DNA of 64,000 nt from Pseudomonas sp. AB6 (lineage in GTDB: Bacteria > Pseudomonadota > Gammaproteobacteria > Pseudomonadales > Pseudomonadaceae): positions 2,171,501 through 2,235,500 of the forward strand of contig NZ_JAVIWJ010000001.1 in assembly GCF_034314105.1 (NCBI RefSeq). Reading direction: 5' to 3'. Within the stretch, counting starts at the first letter, position 1. Every line of letters starts with the position of its first letter. A program made the translations under genes and the position numbers. Below, piece after piece: positions 18,254 through 26,941 of the stretch. Under the pieces are notes generated by a model. It saw nothing but the letters and a program-made list of their open reading frames with translations, made no database searches and had not been told where the DNA came from.

Positions 18254-19270
18254 TCAATGGTTGAAGTCAGATTTCCAGTAGCCTTCAATCCGTTGAACCA
18301 AAGAACCCGGCAGCGCGACATAGTCTAGAGCGGCAGCTTGTTGTTGGCCGTGCTCCAGAGACCACTTGAAGAAGTCGAACGCCGCTTTGCTTTGCTCGGC
18401 GTTCTTCGCTTTTTTGTACATGATAATCCAGGTAGTTGCCGTGATCGGCCACGCATTGTCGCCCGGTGCGTTGGTCATGATCAGGTTAAAGTCTTTGGCA
18501 CTGGCCCAATCGGCAGTGTCCGCAGCGGCCTGGAAAGCTTTAGCGTTAGGCTCAATAAACTTGCCGGCAGCGTTTTTCAATTGAGCAGAGTTCATTTTGT
18601 TGGTCAAAGCGTACGCATATTCAACGTAGCCGATCGAACCTTTGATCTGCTTGACGTATGCCGCAACACCTTCATTACCTTTTCCACCTACACCAACCGG
18701 CCATGGCACTGCGGTACCGAAACCTGGACCCGCTTTCCAGTCAGGGCTGACTTTGGACAGGTAATTGGTGAAGTTGAACGAGGTGCCGGAACCGTCTGAA
18801 CGGTGAACCACAGTGATGTTGGCATCTGGCAGTTTGATGCCCGAGTTCAACGCAACGATGGCTGGATCGTTCCACTTGGTGATTTTGCCTTGAAATATCT
18901 TGGCCAAGGTTTCGCCGTCAAGCTTTAACTTACCGGCTTCTACGCCTTCAACGTTGAACACCGGAACAATACCGCCGATCACGCTTGGGAATTGACCAAG
19001 GCCAGCAGCCTGCAGGTCTTCGGCAGACAACGGTGCATCGGAAGCGCCGAAATCAACGGTTGCAGCTTTGATCTGAGCAATACCGCCGCCCGATCCAATC
19101 GATTGGTAGTTGATGCGATCCGGCGAAGTTTTGCCATAGTCCTGAGACCACTTGGAAAGCACCGGAAAGACAAAACTCGAACCTGCACCGGTTACATCAG
19201 TCGCGTGTGCCATGCCGCTCAGGCACAACGTAGCCAGCAAAAGCGACAGACGGTTTTTAGTCAGCAACAT
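18254..19270 (-). CDS. pstS: Periplasmic phosphate-binding protein PstS
   Basis: A 338-residue periplasmic protein with a signal peptide (SLLLATLCLSGMAHA, cleavage after AHA). It has the PstS signatures TGAGSSFVFPVLSKW, the SGGGIAQIKAATVDFGASDAPL phosphate-site region (Ser, Asp), and HRSDGSGTSFNFTNYLSKV. It delivers phosphate to PstCAB and heads the operon. A pho-box-like site lies 78 bp upstream of the start codon. Confidence 0.96.
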   Translation of the reverse strand: MLLTKNRLSLLLATLCLSGMAHATDVTGAGSSFVFPVLSKWSQDYGKTSPDRINYQSIGSGGGIAQIKAATVDFGASDAPLSAEDLQAAGLGQFPSVIGGIVPVFNVEGVEAGKLKLDGETLAKIFQGKITKWNDPAIVALNSGIKLPDANITVVHRSDGSGTSFNFTNYLSKVSPDWKAGPGFGTAVPWPVGVGGKGNEGVAAYVKQIKGSIGYVEYAYALTNKMNSAQLKNAAGKFIEPNAKAFQAAADTADWASAKDFNLIMTNAPGDNAWPITATTWIIMYKKAKNAEQSKAAFDFFKWSLEHGQQQAAALDYVALPGSLVQRIEGYWKSDFNH

Positions 19271-19347
19271 GACGGCAACACCTCAGAAAGGGGGGATTTT
19301 GTGGTTAGCCCACAAGTAAGGAGCCGTGACGATTTAATGCTTTAAAT

Positions 19348-19365
19348 ATTTCCGCTTGATGACAG
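19348..19365 (-). promoter_or_regulatory. Pho-box-like site upstream of pstS
   Basis: Read on the minus strand this is CTGTCAT, 4 bp, CGGAAAT. The first repeat matches the PhoB heptamer exactly and the second agrees at 4 of 7 positions. An AT-rich -10-like stretch follows. It fits phosphate-starvation control of pstSCAB, though one half is weak. Confidence 0.55.
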
Positions 19366-19499
19366 TAATTCACGGTAGTGCAAAATACCCGTAGTGAGCG
19401 CTCTACGCTACCCAAAACCGCTGGTCGGCTTATTGGCACCTATTAATTGCACAGAAGGACCAACGTTCTGTACCAACCTAAAACTACGAGACTACAATC

Positions 19500-19874
19500 A
19501 TGATCCATACAAAAATCACCGCCCTGGTCCTGGCAGCTCTGCTTTCCACTGCGGCTCTCGCAGCCACCAGTTCCTCCACCGGGGCCACAGATCCTGAAGA
19601 CAACGCGCCTAGAACACCGGCGTCGATGGAAAATGGCAAAGTCCCCAATGGCACCTCTAATGGTTCAGGGGCCAATAGTATGGGGACGATGAAAGGCAAT
19701 GGCGGCGGTGCCGAGGGCGGCGGCGCAAGTAATGGCAGCGGTATGGGTGGAAGCGGCGGCGGTGGCGCGGGTGGTGGAGGGGGCGCCGGGGGGCTGGTGG
19801 CAGCGGTAGCAAGTAACTACTTTGCGGTAAAAACGGGTCACTTTTGCACTAGGGCGACCCGTTTTGAAACGTAG
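19500..19874 (+). CDS. Glycine-rich secreted small protein, apparently frameshifted
   Basis: It begins with a clear signal peptide (MIHTKITALVLAALLSTAAL, cleavage near ALA), then a Ser/Thr/Asn-rich region and a Gly-rich tail (residues about 65-98). The current frame runs through and past the terminator at 19830-19865, giving an unlikely C-terminus. One extra G in the six-G run at 19788-19793 would instead end the protein as GAGGAGGSGSK with TAA at 19814-19816, just before the terminator. It is therefore either a recent frameshift, a slippage-prone tract or a sequencing error. Function unknown. Confidence 0.65.
   Translation: MIHTKITALVLAALLSTAALAATSSSTGATDPEDNAPRTPASMENGKVPNGTSNGSGANSMGTMKGNGGGAEGGGASNGSGMGGSGGGGAGGGGGAGGLVAAVASNYFAVKTGHFCTRATRFET
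19830..19865. terminator. Terminator hairpin after the glycine-rich gene
   Basis: AAAACGGGTC (19830-19839) pairs with GACCCGTTTT (19856-19865), a 10-bp stem with a 16-nt loop. The A and T tracts on either side make it usable on both strands, so it can also end the nuclease gene transcript coming from the right. Confidence 0.75.
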
Positions 19875-19963
19875 TAGAGATGATCGAGGCTGTCATAAGC
19901 GTGTGCAAGAACTGGTGCTTCCAGGTCATTGTCGTAGTGGGCTTAATGAAAAAGAACCGGTGC

Positions 19964-21640
19964 TCAGGCTGCCGGATATATGGCCAGCGACTCTTTTGCC
20001 CATTGCACGTAACACACCACCACTGGCATACCATGTTCAGTGCAGAAATCCAGCCAACGCAACTGATTGTCCTGTAGACGGTCGCCGGGCCCTTTGACTT
20101 CGATCATGCGGTAACGCTGCTGGGCCGGATAAAACTGGATCAGGTCGGGCATGCCCGTGCGATTGGCTTTGATGTCCATCAGCAACCGCAGAAACCATCG
20201 GCGCAGATGCTCGGCGGGCAAGCACTGCAACGCGTGGTCTAACAGCTCTTCAGTCAATGTGCCCCAAAATACAAACGGCGATTGCAGGCCTTGTTTGTTT
20301 TGGAAGTGTTGGCGAACAGTAGTCTGATACGCCCCAGAATCCAGCTGTCGCAGGCAATCGTCAAACAATGTTGCTCGGCGTTGATAGAAATCAGGGCTAT
20401 ACAGATCGCTGGGCGCACTGTGAAACGGGTGAAAAAACGCCCCGGGTAGCGGAGCAAAGATGGCCGACCAACAGAGCAATCCAAACAGCGAGTTAATCAG
20501 CGTATTTTCGACGTAGTAAACCGGTCCGGCATCATCGGCCAAGTGCCGCTGAATCATTTGCTCAACGCTTAGCTCCAGGTTCTGAGGCACCGTTATATCA
20601 AGACGACTCAGCACATTGGCACGGCGTCGGCGCGGGCTCTGCAAACCCAACCGGCGTTGTAGTCGCGGCAATATGCGTAACAAGCCCTGAGCCTCGGCAG
20701 CATTTTCAGGCGCTGTTTGGGCGCTCTCGAGCAATGCCATGGCCCCTAGGACGTCAGCACTGCGTTCCAGCACCCGAATCCGTCGCAGTCGGGCACCGGG
20801 GTAATTGCCCTGCTCATAAACCGATAAGGCCAGCGCCCAGTCCTGCAACCGTTCGGCCCGTTGACCTATCTGGAACAGCAGCTTGGCTCGGCGCATATTC
20901 AGCCACGGACTGCGACTCTCGACCGCGAGCGCTTGCTGGGCCAAAGTTGTCAGCGTTTCCACCGTCAGTGATAGCTCCAACGTTTGCCGACATAGGTGCA
21001 GCTGCAAACAGGTGTCGATGTCTGCGCGTTCATTGATACCGCGAGATTCTGCGCTGAATTCGACTTTTTCGTAGCGGTAAACCCCTAGATCGGCGAGCAC
21101 AAACTCCGACCATTCTTGGTGCAAATTGCCGAAATACAACAGCCGTAACCGTTCGCAGAGCGCCATGACAGTAAGGCCGTACACCGGTTCATTGAACGTG
21201 CTGTGCCACTGATCAATCGTTTGCGTTTCGGGATAAAGGCCATGTAACTGTTCAAGCATTACGGTTTTTTTTTCAGTATTTTTTAATCCATGCGCCTTAA
21301 AACACGTAACGACCTCGGCCTTGCGCAACAGCCCGAAGAGCTCATCCAGGCTAGTTAGGGGTCGCGGGTTTACCCAGCCATTTTCCAGCAACGGTTGCAC
21401 GGCCGCCGCTGGGTCGCCAATCTCTGTGTAGCTCAATTTACTGGCGCGAAACAGTGTGCCCTTGCGCATTACCATTCGTACTAGCAAGCCTTGAGCGTTC
21501 TGAGGCAGATCGATAAAGTCGCTGATGAACTGGCGCTCGGCGCTGTCCAGCAAATCGGCGTAACGCTCAGCGACCCACTCCAGCACGCGCTGAAAATTGA
21601 CGAGGTAATAAAACGGGTTGTCTAGGGGAGTACTGTTCAC
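19964..21640 (-). CDS. FAN1-type VRR-NUC structure-specific nuclease
   Basis: A 558-residue bacterial homologue of FAN1, a nuclease that cuts branched DNA and helps repair interstrand crosslinks. The C-terminal VRR-NUC domain carries the PD-(D/E)xK centre: GMPDLIQFYP followed by RMIEVKGPGDRLQDNQLRWL. The central region is the helical TPR-like domain, and the N-terminus (FYYLVNFQRVLEWVAERYAD) matches the SAP-type entry segment of the Pseudomonas protein. It starts with GTG. It is a single gene and shares the bidirectional terminator with the glycine-rich gene. Confidence 0.87.
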   Translation of the reverse strand: MNSTPLDNPFYYLVNFQRVLEWVAERYADLLDSAERQFISDFIDLPQNAQGLLVRMVMRKGTLFRASKLSYTEIGDPAAAVQPLLENGWVNPRPLTSLDELFGLLRKAEVVTCFKAHGLKNTEKKTVMLEQLHGLYPETQTIDQWHSTFNEPVYGLTVMALCERLRLLYFGNLHQEWSEFVLADLGVYRYEKVEFSAESRGINERADIDTCLQLHLCRQTLELSLTVETLTTLAQQALAVESRSPWLNMRRAKLLFQIGQRAERLQDWALALSVYEQGNYPGARLRRIRVLERSADVLGAMALLESAQTAPENAAEAQGLLRILPRLQRRLGLQSPRRRRANVLSRLDITVPQNLELSVEQMIQRHLADDAGPVYYVENTLINSLFGLLCWSAIFAPLPGAFFHPFHSAPSDLYSPDFYQRRATLFDDCLRQLDSGAYQTTVRQHFQNKQGLQSPFVFWGTLTEELLDHALQCLPAEHLRRWFLRLLMDIKANRTGMPDLIQFYPAQQRYRMIEVKGPGDRLQDNQLRWLDFCTEHGMPVVVCYVQWAKESLAIYPAA

Positions 21641-21759
21641 GGAAGTTATTCACAAAGCTGATTTACATTGGCCGATACTGGTTATCCGTACAGATAACAG
21701 CGCACGTCCACGGCGGCAAGCTAGAATCGACGCAAGGCGAAAAATTCAAGGTATTTGAT

Positions 21760-22275
21760 ATGAAAAAATTATCGGCACCGCAAATCTATCTAGCGGGCTT
21801 CGACGTTTTCAGGCCAGACGCCATTGAGCACGGCCACTACCTCAAAGCTCTGTGCGCGAATCAGGGAATAGAGGGTTTGTACCCCTTCGATAACGAAGTC
21901 ACCGAAGATCGAACGCCAGAGGCCACTGCACAACAGATCTGTGCAATGAACATCGTCATGCTCAGGCGCTGCGAAGGGGTATTGGCCAATTTAAACGTGT
22001 TTCGCGGCCTGGAGCCGGACTCGGGCACCGCATTCGAAGTCGGGATGGCGGTAGCACTGGGTAAACCGGTGTGGGCTTATTTCGACCCGATCGGGTCGCT
22101 GCGCGAATTGGTAAGTCATGACCCGCAAGGGTTTGATGCAGATGGGTTTATGGTGGAAGACTTCGGCCTGCCGCGCAATTTGATGCTGGCCTGCAGTTGG
22201 GCAGGTGTGAGTGCAACGGCCGAAGAAGCGGTGATCGACATGGCGCGGCATATGGCTAAAGGCGGCGCTGTTTGA
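21760..22275 (+). CDS. Nucleoside 2-deoxyribosyltransferase
   Basis: A 171-residue enzyme that exchanges the base of 2'-deoxynucleosides in salvage. It starts with the family strand IYLAGFDVFRPDA and carries the active-site stretch LEPDSGTAFEVGMAVALGKP, in which the Glu is the nucleophile and the Asp positions the base. Length fits the family (150-170). Divergent from the FAN1-type gene across a 119-bp gap; no linked nucleoside genes. Confidence 0.85.
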   Translation: MKKLSAPQIYLAGFDVFRPDAIEHGHYLKALCANQGIEGLYPFDNEVTEDRTPEATAQQICAMNIVMLRRCEGVLANLNVFRGLEPDSGTAFEVGMAVALGKPVWAYFDPIGSLRELVSHDPQGFDADGFMVEDFGLPRNLMLACSWAGVSATAEEAVIDMARHMAKGGAV

Positions 22276-22307
22276 AATCGCGTCGTCGCCCAGGCAGCAC
22301 AACGATC

Positions 22308-22535
22308 TTAGCTCAATGACGACGACCCAACGTCACCGCCATGGGTCGAGTCGAGTTTGTCTGAGTCACTGAATTCTTCAAGTCTCAGGTCTTCCAGATC
22401 AAGATCGACGTCGCCGCCGTAGCCGCCGTAACTGTCGTCTTCATCGGCGTCGGCATCGTTAAGCGGCGATTGATCGCCGCCCAATTGAAAAGGTAATGGC
22501 TGGATGTGAGTGTCTGCGCAGGCGTTTGCGTTCAT
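22308..22535 (-). CDS. Small acidic protein of unknown function
   Basis: A 75-residue, strongly acidic protein: Asp-rich DADADEDDSYGGYGGDVDLD in the middle, and Ser/Gly at the C-terminus. No signal peptide or known domain. A GGGAG lies 12 nt or so before the ATG, which supports translation. It is convergent with the deoxyribosyltransferase gene. Low complexity limits recognition; it may be intrinsically disordered. Confidence 0.5.
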   Translation of the reverse strand: MNANACADTHIQPLPFQLGGDQSPLNDADADEDDSYGGYGGDVDLDLEDLRLEEFSDSDKLDSTHGGDVGSSSLS

Positions 22536-22799
22536 CGGGTGTGTCTCCCTCGATCACTGAGATTTGACCACAGGTTAAGCCCATCAGGTGGCGTTAAAAA
22601 GCCCTTTGCTGTTACGCAGCACCTAAAGCATGGACGGTGCCGCCGGTAACAAGTAGCCACCAAAGCGCAAAGTCAACGGCGGCGGCTTGCCTGGCAAGTG
22701 TTCACTAACGGACAAAAAGACCGCAATGGGCAGTGCAACGCATTGAATCTCTCGCGGCGGCACCTCAAAGCACTGAGAACCCATCTGAGACACCAGCCC

Positions 22800-23588
22800 A
22801 TGAACCTGCTTAAGATCGCTACGTTCAATATCAATGGCATTCGCGCACGCCTGCCCATTCTGTTGGAGTGGCTGGCACGTGAAGCACCGGATGTAGTGTG
22901 TTTGCAGGAATTGAAAGCAACCGACTTGGCGTTCCCTATCAATGACGTTCGGGAGGCGGGTTATGGGGCGGTCTGGCACGGGCAATCGTCTTGGAATGGC
23001 GTGGCCATTCTCGCCAAAGGGATGGACCCGCTAGAGATTCGTCGCGGGTTACCGGACAATGAAAACGACACCCACAGCCGGTATCTTGAAGCTGCCGTGC
23101 ATGGGATCATCATTGGCTGCTTATACCTGCCTAACGGCAATCCCCAGCCGGGGGCAAAATTCGAGTACAAATTGCACTGGTTCCAAAAGCTGATCGAGCA
23201 TGCTGCGGGCTTGTATGACAGCGGCCACCCGGTGGTGCTGGCTGGTGACTACAACGTGATACCCACCGATCAAGACATCTACAACACCCGTTCATGGCTA
23301 AAAGATGCGCTGCTACAGCCGCAAAGCCGCGAATGCTTCCAACGCCTGCTGGCTCAAGGCTGGACCGATGCCCTGCGCACCCACTACCCGGATGAACGGA
23401 TCTATACCTTCTGGGATTATTTTCGCAAACACTGGGAAACTAACTCTGGCTTGCGCATTGACCATCTGCTGCTCAACGCCGAGCTTGCGCCAAGATTGAA
23501 AAACGCTGGCGTCGACCGCTGGCCGCGAGACCTGCCCCACGCCAGCGATCACGCGCCAACATGGGTTGAACTGACGATTGATGAGTGA
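22800..23588 (+). CDS. Exonuclease III family nuclease
   Basis: A 262-residue member of the exonuclease III / AP endonuclease family. Motifs: KIATFNINGIRARL (metal-site Asn), VVCLQELKATD (catalytic Glu), CLYLPNG, VVLAGDYNVIPTDQDIY (Asp and Asn), and RIDHLLLN with DLPHASDHAPTWV (final Asp-His pair). It would cut abasic sites or degrade 3' ends in repair. The frame opens at 22698, but ATG 22800 starts at the domain. A second xthA copy is usual in Pseudomonas, so this may be the paralogue. Confidence 0.87.
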   Translation: MNLLKIATFNINGIRARLPILLEWLAREAPDVVCLQELKATDLAFPINDVREAGYGAVWHGQSSWNGVAILAKGMDPLEIRRGLPDNENDTHSRYLEAAVHGIIIGCLYLPNGNPQPGAKFEYKLHWFQKLIEHAAGLYDSGHPVVLAGDYNVIPTDQDIYNTRSWLKDALLQPQSRECFQRLLAQGWTDALRTHYPDERIYTFWDYFRKHWETNSGLRIDHLLLNAELAPRLKNAGVDRWPRDLPHASDHAPTWVELTIDE

Positions 23589-23667
23589 CACGCCTCACTC
23601 TAAGCGCCCTTGGCGAGCACAGGTCTGGCCAACGAATTTTCGCCTGAAAAATTAAGGTCTTTTGAGC

Positions 23668-24981
23668 TCACCTAATCCGAGCGAGGCCCATGGCCAGGCT
23701 GGGTGTCAGTGCCAGCAAGGGCAACAGCGTCGCTTGGTACGCGTGATACAGGTCTGGTTTGCCGGGCCAGATATCGGCGCTGGGCTGGTTATGTGGGTTT
23801 AGCTCGTGAAGCCAGCTGCCATTTATGCGGTCGATGAAGAAGGTTTCGTTGAATTCCCAGAACAGCCGATACCAGTCCTCGTACTGTTTTTCGCCGGTAC
23901 GCTGCAACAACGCCGCTGCTGACGCGCAGGCTTCAGCGTGAGTCCAGTGCAGACGGTGACGCACCACCGGACGGTTTTGCCAGTCCAGGGTGTAGACAAT
24001 GCCAGGAGCTCCGTCGACATTCCAGCCATTCTGGCAAGCGCCTTTGAACAATAACGTGGCATCTTCAAGCAACCAATGCGGCGTCGGCAGTTTCGCTTGT
24101 TGGCGTGCCGCTTCAAGGTGCAGCAACAACCGTGACCATTCGAAAGCGTGGCCCGGGGTCGTGCCGAAAGGCCGAAAACCGTCCGCCGGGTTGTCCTGGT
24201 TGTAATCAGGCAGAGCCTGCCAATTCAGACTGAAATGCTCCACCACTTGAAAGCTGTTGGCAGCAGCATGGGTATGAATCACCCTTTCGACAATACTCAG
24301 AGCACGGTCCAACCATTTGCTGTCGCCAGTGACATCGGCCAGTGCCAAAAAAGCTTCGGTGCCGTGCATATTGCTGTTAGCGCCGCGATAGGCCTCTTCA
24401 TGACTCCAGTCGCGGGCAAAGGACTCTCGCAAGGCGCCCTCTTCTGTGCTCCAGAAATGCGTTTCCAACACATCTATAGCGTCCGCCAGCAATTCAGATG
24501 CGCCGGGGCGGTCGGCGACTACCGCCGAGCTGGCGGCCAGTGCGACGAACGCATGCAAATAGGCAGCTTTTGCGTCATCAGCGCCACTGGCCAGCGGAGT
24601 GGCGAACCAGCCGCCATGCTCGGCGTCGCGAAGCGGGCCACGGAGCGCCGCAATGCCATGATCAATCAACGCGGCACAGCCTGGAATACCGGCGATGTGC
24701 GCCAAGGCAAAACTATGAGTCATGCGCGCCGTGTTCATGGTTTCGGCCTGGGCGTGCTCGGGCAGATGCCCTTCATCATCCAGATTGCCGAAACCTTGCG
24801 GTAGTTTTGCGGCCTTGGCAAACGCCAATAGTCGATTGCCCTCCCGCGACAACCAATCCGCGTGGCCCGGCGCCTTCAACCAGCTGCTGAAACCGCGACT
24901 AACCTCTTCCATCGACAACAGTGCCTCCGTGACAGCAGATTCGGCAGCTGACGGTAAAGCCGTCAGCAAAGGCCAGATCAT
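23668..24981 (-). CDS. AGE-family sugar isomerase/epimerase (YihS/mannose isomerase-like)
   Basis: A 437-residue alpha/alpha-barrel enzyme of the N-acylglucosamine 2-epimerase superfamily. Catalytic-type histidines are seen in GANSNMHGTEAFLALADV, GTTPGHAFEWSRLLLHL and RLHWTHAEACASAAAL, the arrangement of YihS and D-mannose isomerase, which interconvert aldoses and ketoses (mannose/fructose). No ATP or nucleotide site is evident, so epimerisation of N-acetylmannosamine is less likely. Single gene; its start faces the Rieske-FAD gene across 171 bp. Confidence 0.8.
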   Translation of the reverse strand: MIWPLLTALPSAAESAVTEALLSMEEVSRGFSSWLKAPGHADWLSREGNRLLAFAKAAKLPQGFGNLDDEGHLPEHAQAETMNTARMTHSFALAHIAGIPGCAALIDHGIAALRGPLRDAEHGGWFATPLASGADDAKAAYLHAFVALAASSAVVADRPGASELLADAIDVLETHFWSTEEGALRESFARDWSHEEAYRGANSNMHGTEAFLALADVTGDSKWLDRALSIVERVIHTHAAANSFQVVEHFSLNWQALPDYNQDNPADGFRPFGTTPGHAFEWSRLLLHLEAARQQAKLPTPHWLLEDATLLFKGACQNGWNVDGAPGIVYTLDWQNRPVVRHRLHWTHAEACASAAALLQRTGEKQYEDWYRLFWEFNETFFIDRINGSWLHELNPHNQPSADIWPGKPDLYHAYQATLLPLLALTPSLAMGLARIR

Positions 24982-25152
24982 GCGTGCCGAGACTGGCCGG
25001 GTGCAAGCGCGGGAATGTCACCCAGCGTCACCGTTCAGGTAGGGGCGCTTCTCCGACGAACGTAGCCGAGTTCCAGGCAGGCAACGGTCATTTTCACTGA
25101 ACCTCACCCAAGACGCTGACTCATAAGGGGAACAACCTCCTGGAGAATGCTC

Positions 25153-26694
25153 ATGGCCCTACATCCAGTCGCCCGTTTCGCCGACCTAAGCCATGACGGG
25201 GGTACCCAAGTCGAAATTGGCGAGCAGAAATTTTTGTTGCTGCGGCTTGGCGATGAGGTCCGTGCTTATCAAGCTCTATGCCCCCACGCCGGCGCGCCTC
25301 TAGTTGATGGAGCAGTGTGCAACGGCAGGCTGATTTGCCCCTGGCACAAAGGGACATTTGCCATCGAAGACGGCACGTTATGTGAACCACCCGCTCTGGA
25401 TAACCTGAAGCGCTACCCGGCGTATGTAGTGGATGGCGAAGTGCGAATCGACGACAACCCCCTACTGACGTCCGCCGCCGTTGTGAAGGATGAACGCTGC
25501 TTTGCAATTATTGGCGCTGGGGCTGCTGGGACCGCCGCGGCGTCTGCATTAAGGGCAAAAGGCTTTGGCGGTCGCCTGCTGTTGATCGACCGTGAGGCCC
25601 AACCCGGTTACGACCGCACCGCGCTAAGTAAGTTTGTCATCGCTGGGGAAATGAAACCGGACAAAATCCCGCCCCTGCGCGATGAAGCTTTTTACCGCCA
25701 GCACCGTATCGAGCGAATTCATGGCGAGGTCACCCGGCTGGAGGTTGCCAGCAAACGCTTGACCGTGCGCCTGAATGAGACAGGTGAGCAGCCGTTTGAG
25801 TACCACGCTGCGCTGTTGGTCACCGGCGCAGAACCCCATTCACTGGACGTGCCCGGCGCCAAGTTGCCAGAGGTGTTGCTACTGCGCACAAGACAGGACG
25901 CAGAGTGGATCTTGCACGCAGCGCCTCCTTGCGCTCAAGCGGTGATTATCGGCGACAGCTTTATTGGGTTAGAAGCGGCTTCGGCGTTGCGCAAACGCGG
26001 GATGTCGGTGACCGTAATAGCGCGGCATCAAGCACCGTTCAGCGCGCAATTTGGCGAACGTATCGGGCGCGCTATTCGTCACTTGCATGAACAAAACGGC
26101 GTGTTGTTTCGTACCCACGTGGACGTGACACGTTTTGAAGGCGCTGGGCATCTTGCGTCGGTGGTACTCGATACCGGCGAGCGGCTCCAAGCTGAATTAG
26201 CCCTGATCGGTATCGGTGTCAGCCCGGCGATTGAATGGGTCGAGGGCGTCAATCGAGAACACGACGGTTCCCTACGAGTGGATGGGGGCATGCAAGTCGC
26301 CGAGGGCTTATGGGCAGCAGGCGACATCGTTACCTTCCCATTGTCTGGCAAGCCGCATCGCATCGAACATTGGCGACTGGCCCAACAACAGGCGCGGATC
26401 GCGGCGCACAACATGCTAGGCGCTCATGAACAATACGCCGACGTGCCGTTTTTCTGGACCTACCACTTTGGCAAACGCTTCGATTACCTGGGCCACGCCG
26501 AAACGTGGGACGACATCGTCTTTGAAGGCTCGCCGGAACACTACAACTTCATCGCCCTGCTAAGCCAGAACGGTATGGTTGCTGCCATCGTCGCCTGCCA
26601 ATATCAACGGGCGATGGCGTTATTTGCCGAACGAATGAAGCAGCCACTAGCGGTCGATGAAGCGCGGCGATTGATTCGCTCTCTTAGCCAGTAA
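25153..26694 (+). CDS. Rieske-domain FAD-dependent NAD(P)H oxidoreductase (AIF-like)
   Basis: A 513-residue fusion. Residues about 5-100 are a Rieske [2Fe-2S] domain with CPHAGAPLVDG and CPWHKG (two Cys, two His). The rest is a two-dinucleotide-domain FAD reductase (IIGAGAAGTAAASALRAKG, later VIIGDSFIGLEAASALRKRG) with the FAD segment LWAAGDIVTFPL. Layout matches AIFL-type and ferredoxin-reductase-like proteins that pass electrons from NAD(P)H. Start chosen at ATG 25153, because GGAG at 25142-25145 is correctly spaced for it and too close for ATG 25147. No oxygenase partner lies nearby. Confidence 0.85.
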   Translation: MALHPVARFADLSHDGGTQVEIGEQKFLLLRLGDEVRAYQALCPHAGAPLVDGAVCNGRLICPWHKGTFAIEDGTLCEPPALDNLKRYPAYVVDGEVRIDDNPLLTSAAVVKDERCFAIIGAGAAGTAAASALRAKGFGGRLLLIDREAQPGYDRTALSKFVIAGEMKPDKIPPLRDEAFYRQHRIERIHGEVTRLEVASKRLTVRLNETGEQPFEYHAALLVTGAEPHSLDVPGAKLPEVLLLRTRQDAEWILHAAPPCAQAVIIGDSFIGLEAASALRKRGMSVTVIARHQAPFSAQFGERIGRAIRHLHEQNGVLFRTHVDVTRFEGAGHLASVVLDTGERLQAELALIGIGVSPAIEWVEGVNREHDGSLRVDGGMQVAEGLWAAGDIVTFPLSGKPHRIEHWRLAQQQARIAAHNMLGAHEQYADVPFFWTYHFGKRFDYLGHAETWDDIVFEGSPEHYNFIALLSQNGMVAAIVACQYQRAMALFAERMKQPLAVDEARRLIRSLSQ

Positions 26695-26714
26695 CCACCA
26701 TAGAGGCTCCTAGC

Positions 26715-26861
26715 ATGATTCAAACGACCAAACGCAGCGGCACTACTCAAACACCAAAAGAGGTCGGTGATGTGGGCGAACACAATAAAAAGCTCAACCA
26801 ACAGGGTGAAAAACCGCGCCCCGCTACCCCACCCGATCCCAAGGACCTTTCCTCGACATAG
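26715..26861 (+). CDS. Short hydrophilic protein downstream of the Rieske-FAD gene
   Basis: A 48-residue frame starting 20 bp after the oxidoreductase stop, with AGAGG spaced about 8 nt before ATG. It is highly charged and Pro/Lys/Gln rich (GEHNKKLNQQGEKPRPATPP), with no membrane segment. Position suggests co-transcription. No family recognised. Confidence 0.45.
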   Translation: MIQTTKRSGTTQTPKEVGDVGEHNKKLNQQGEKPRPATPPDPKDLSST

Positions 26862-26941
26862 GCGGATTGGGATTGTCGGTGAATCGTTGGTACGAAGCCC
26901 TGTTGCAGCACGCGGAGTTTCCCCCTCAAACATGATAGTTC

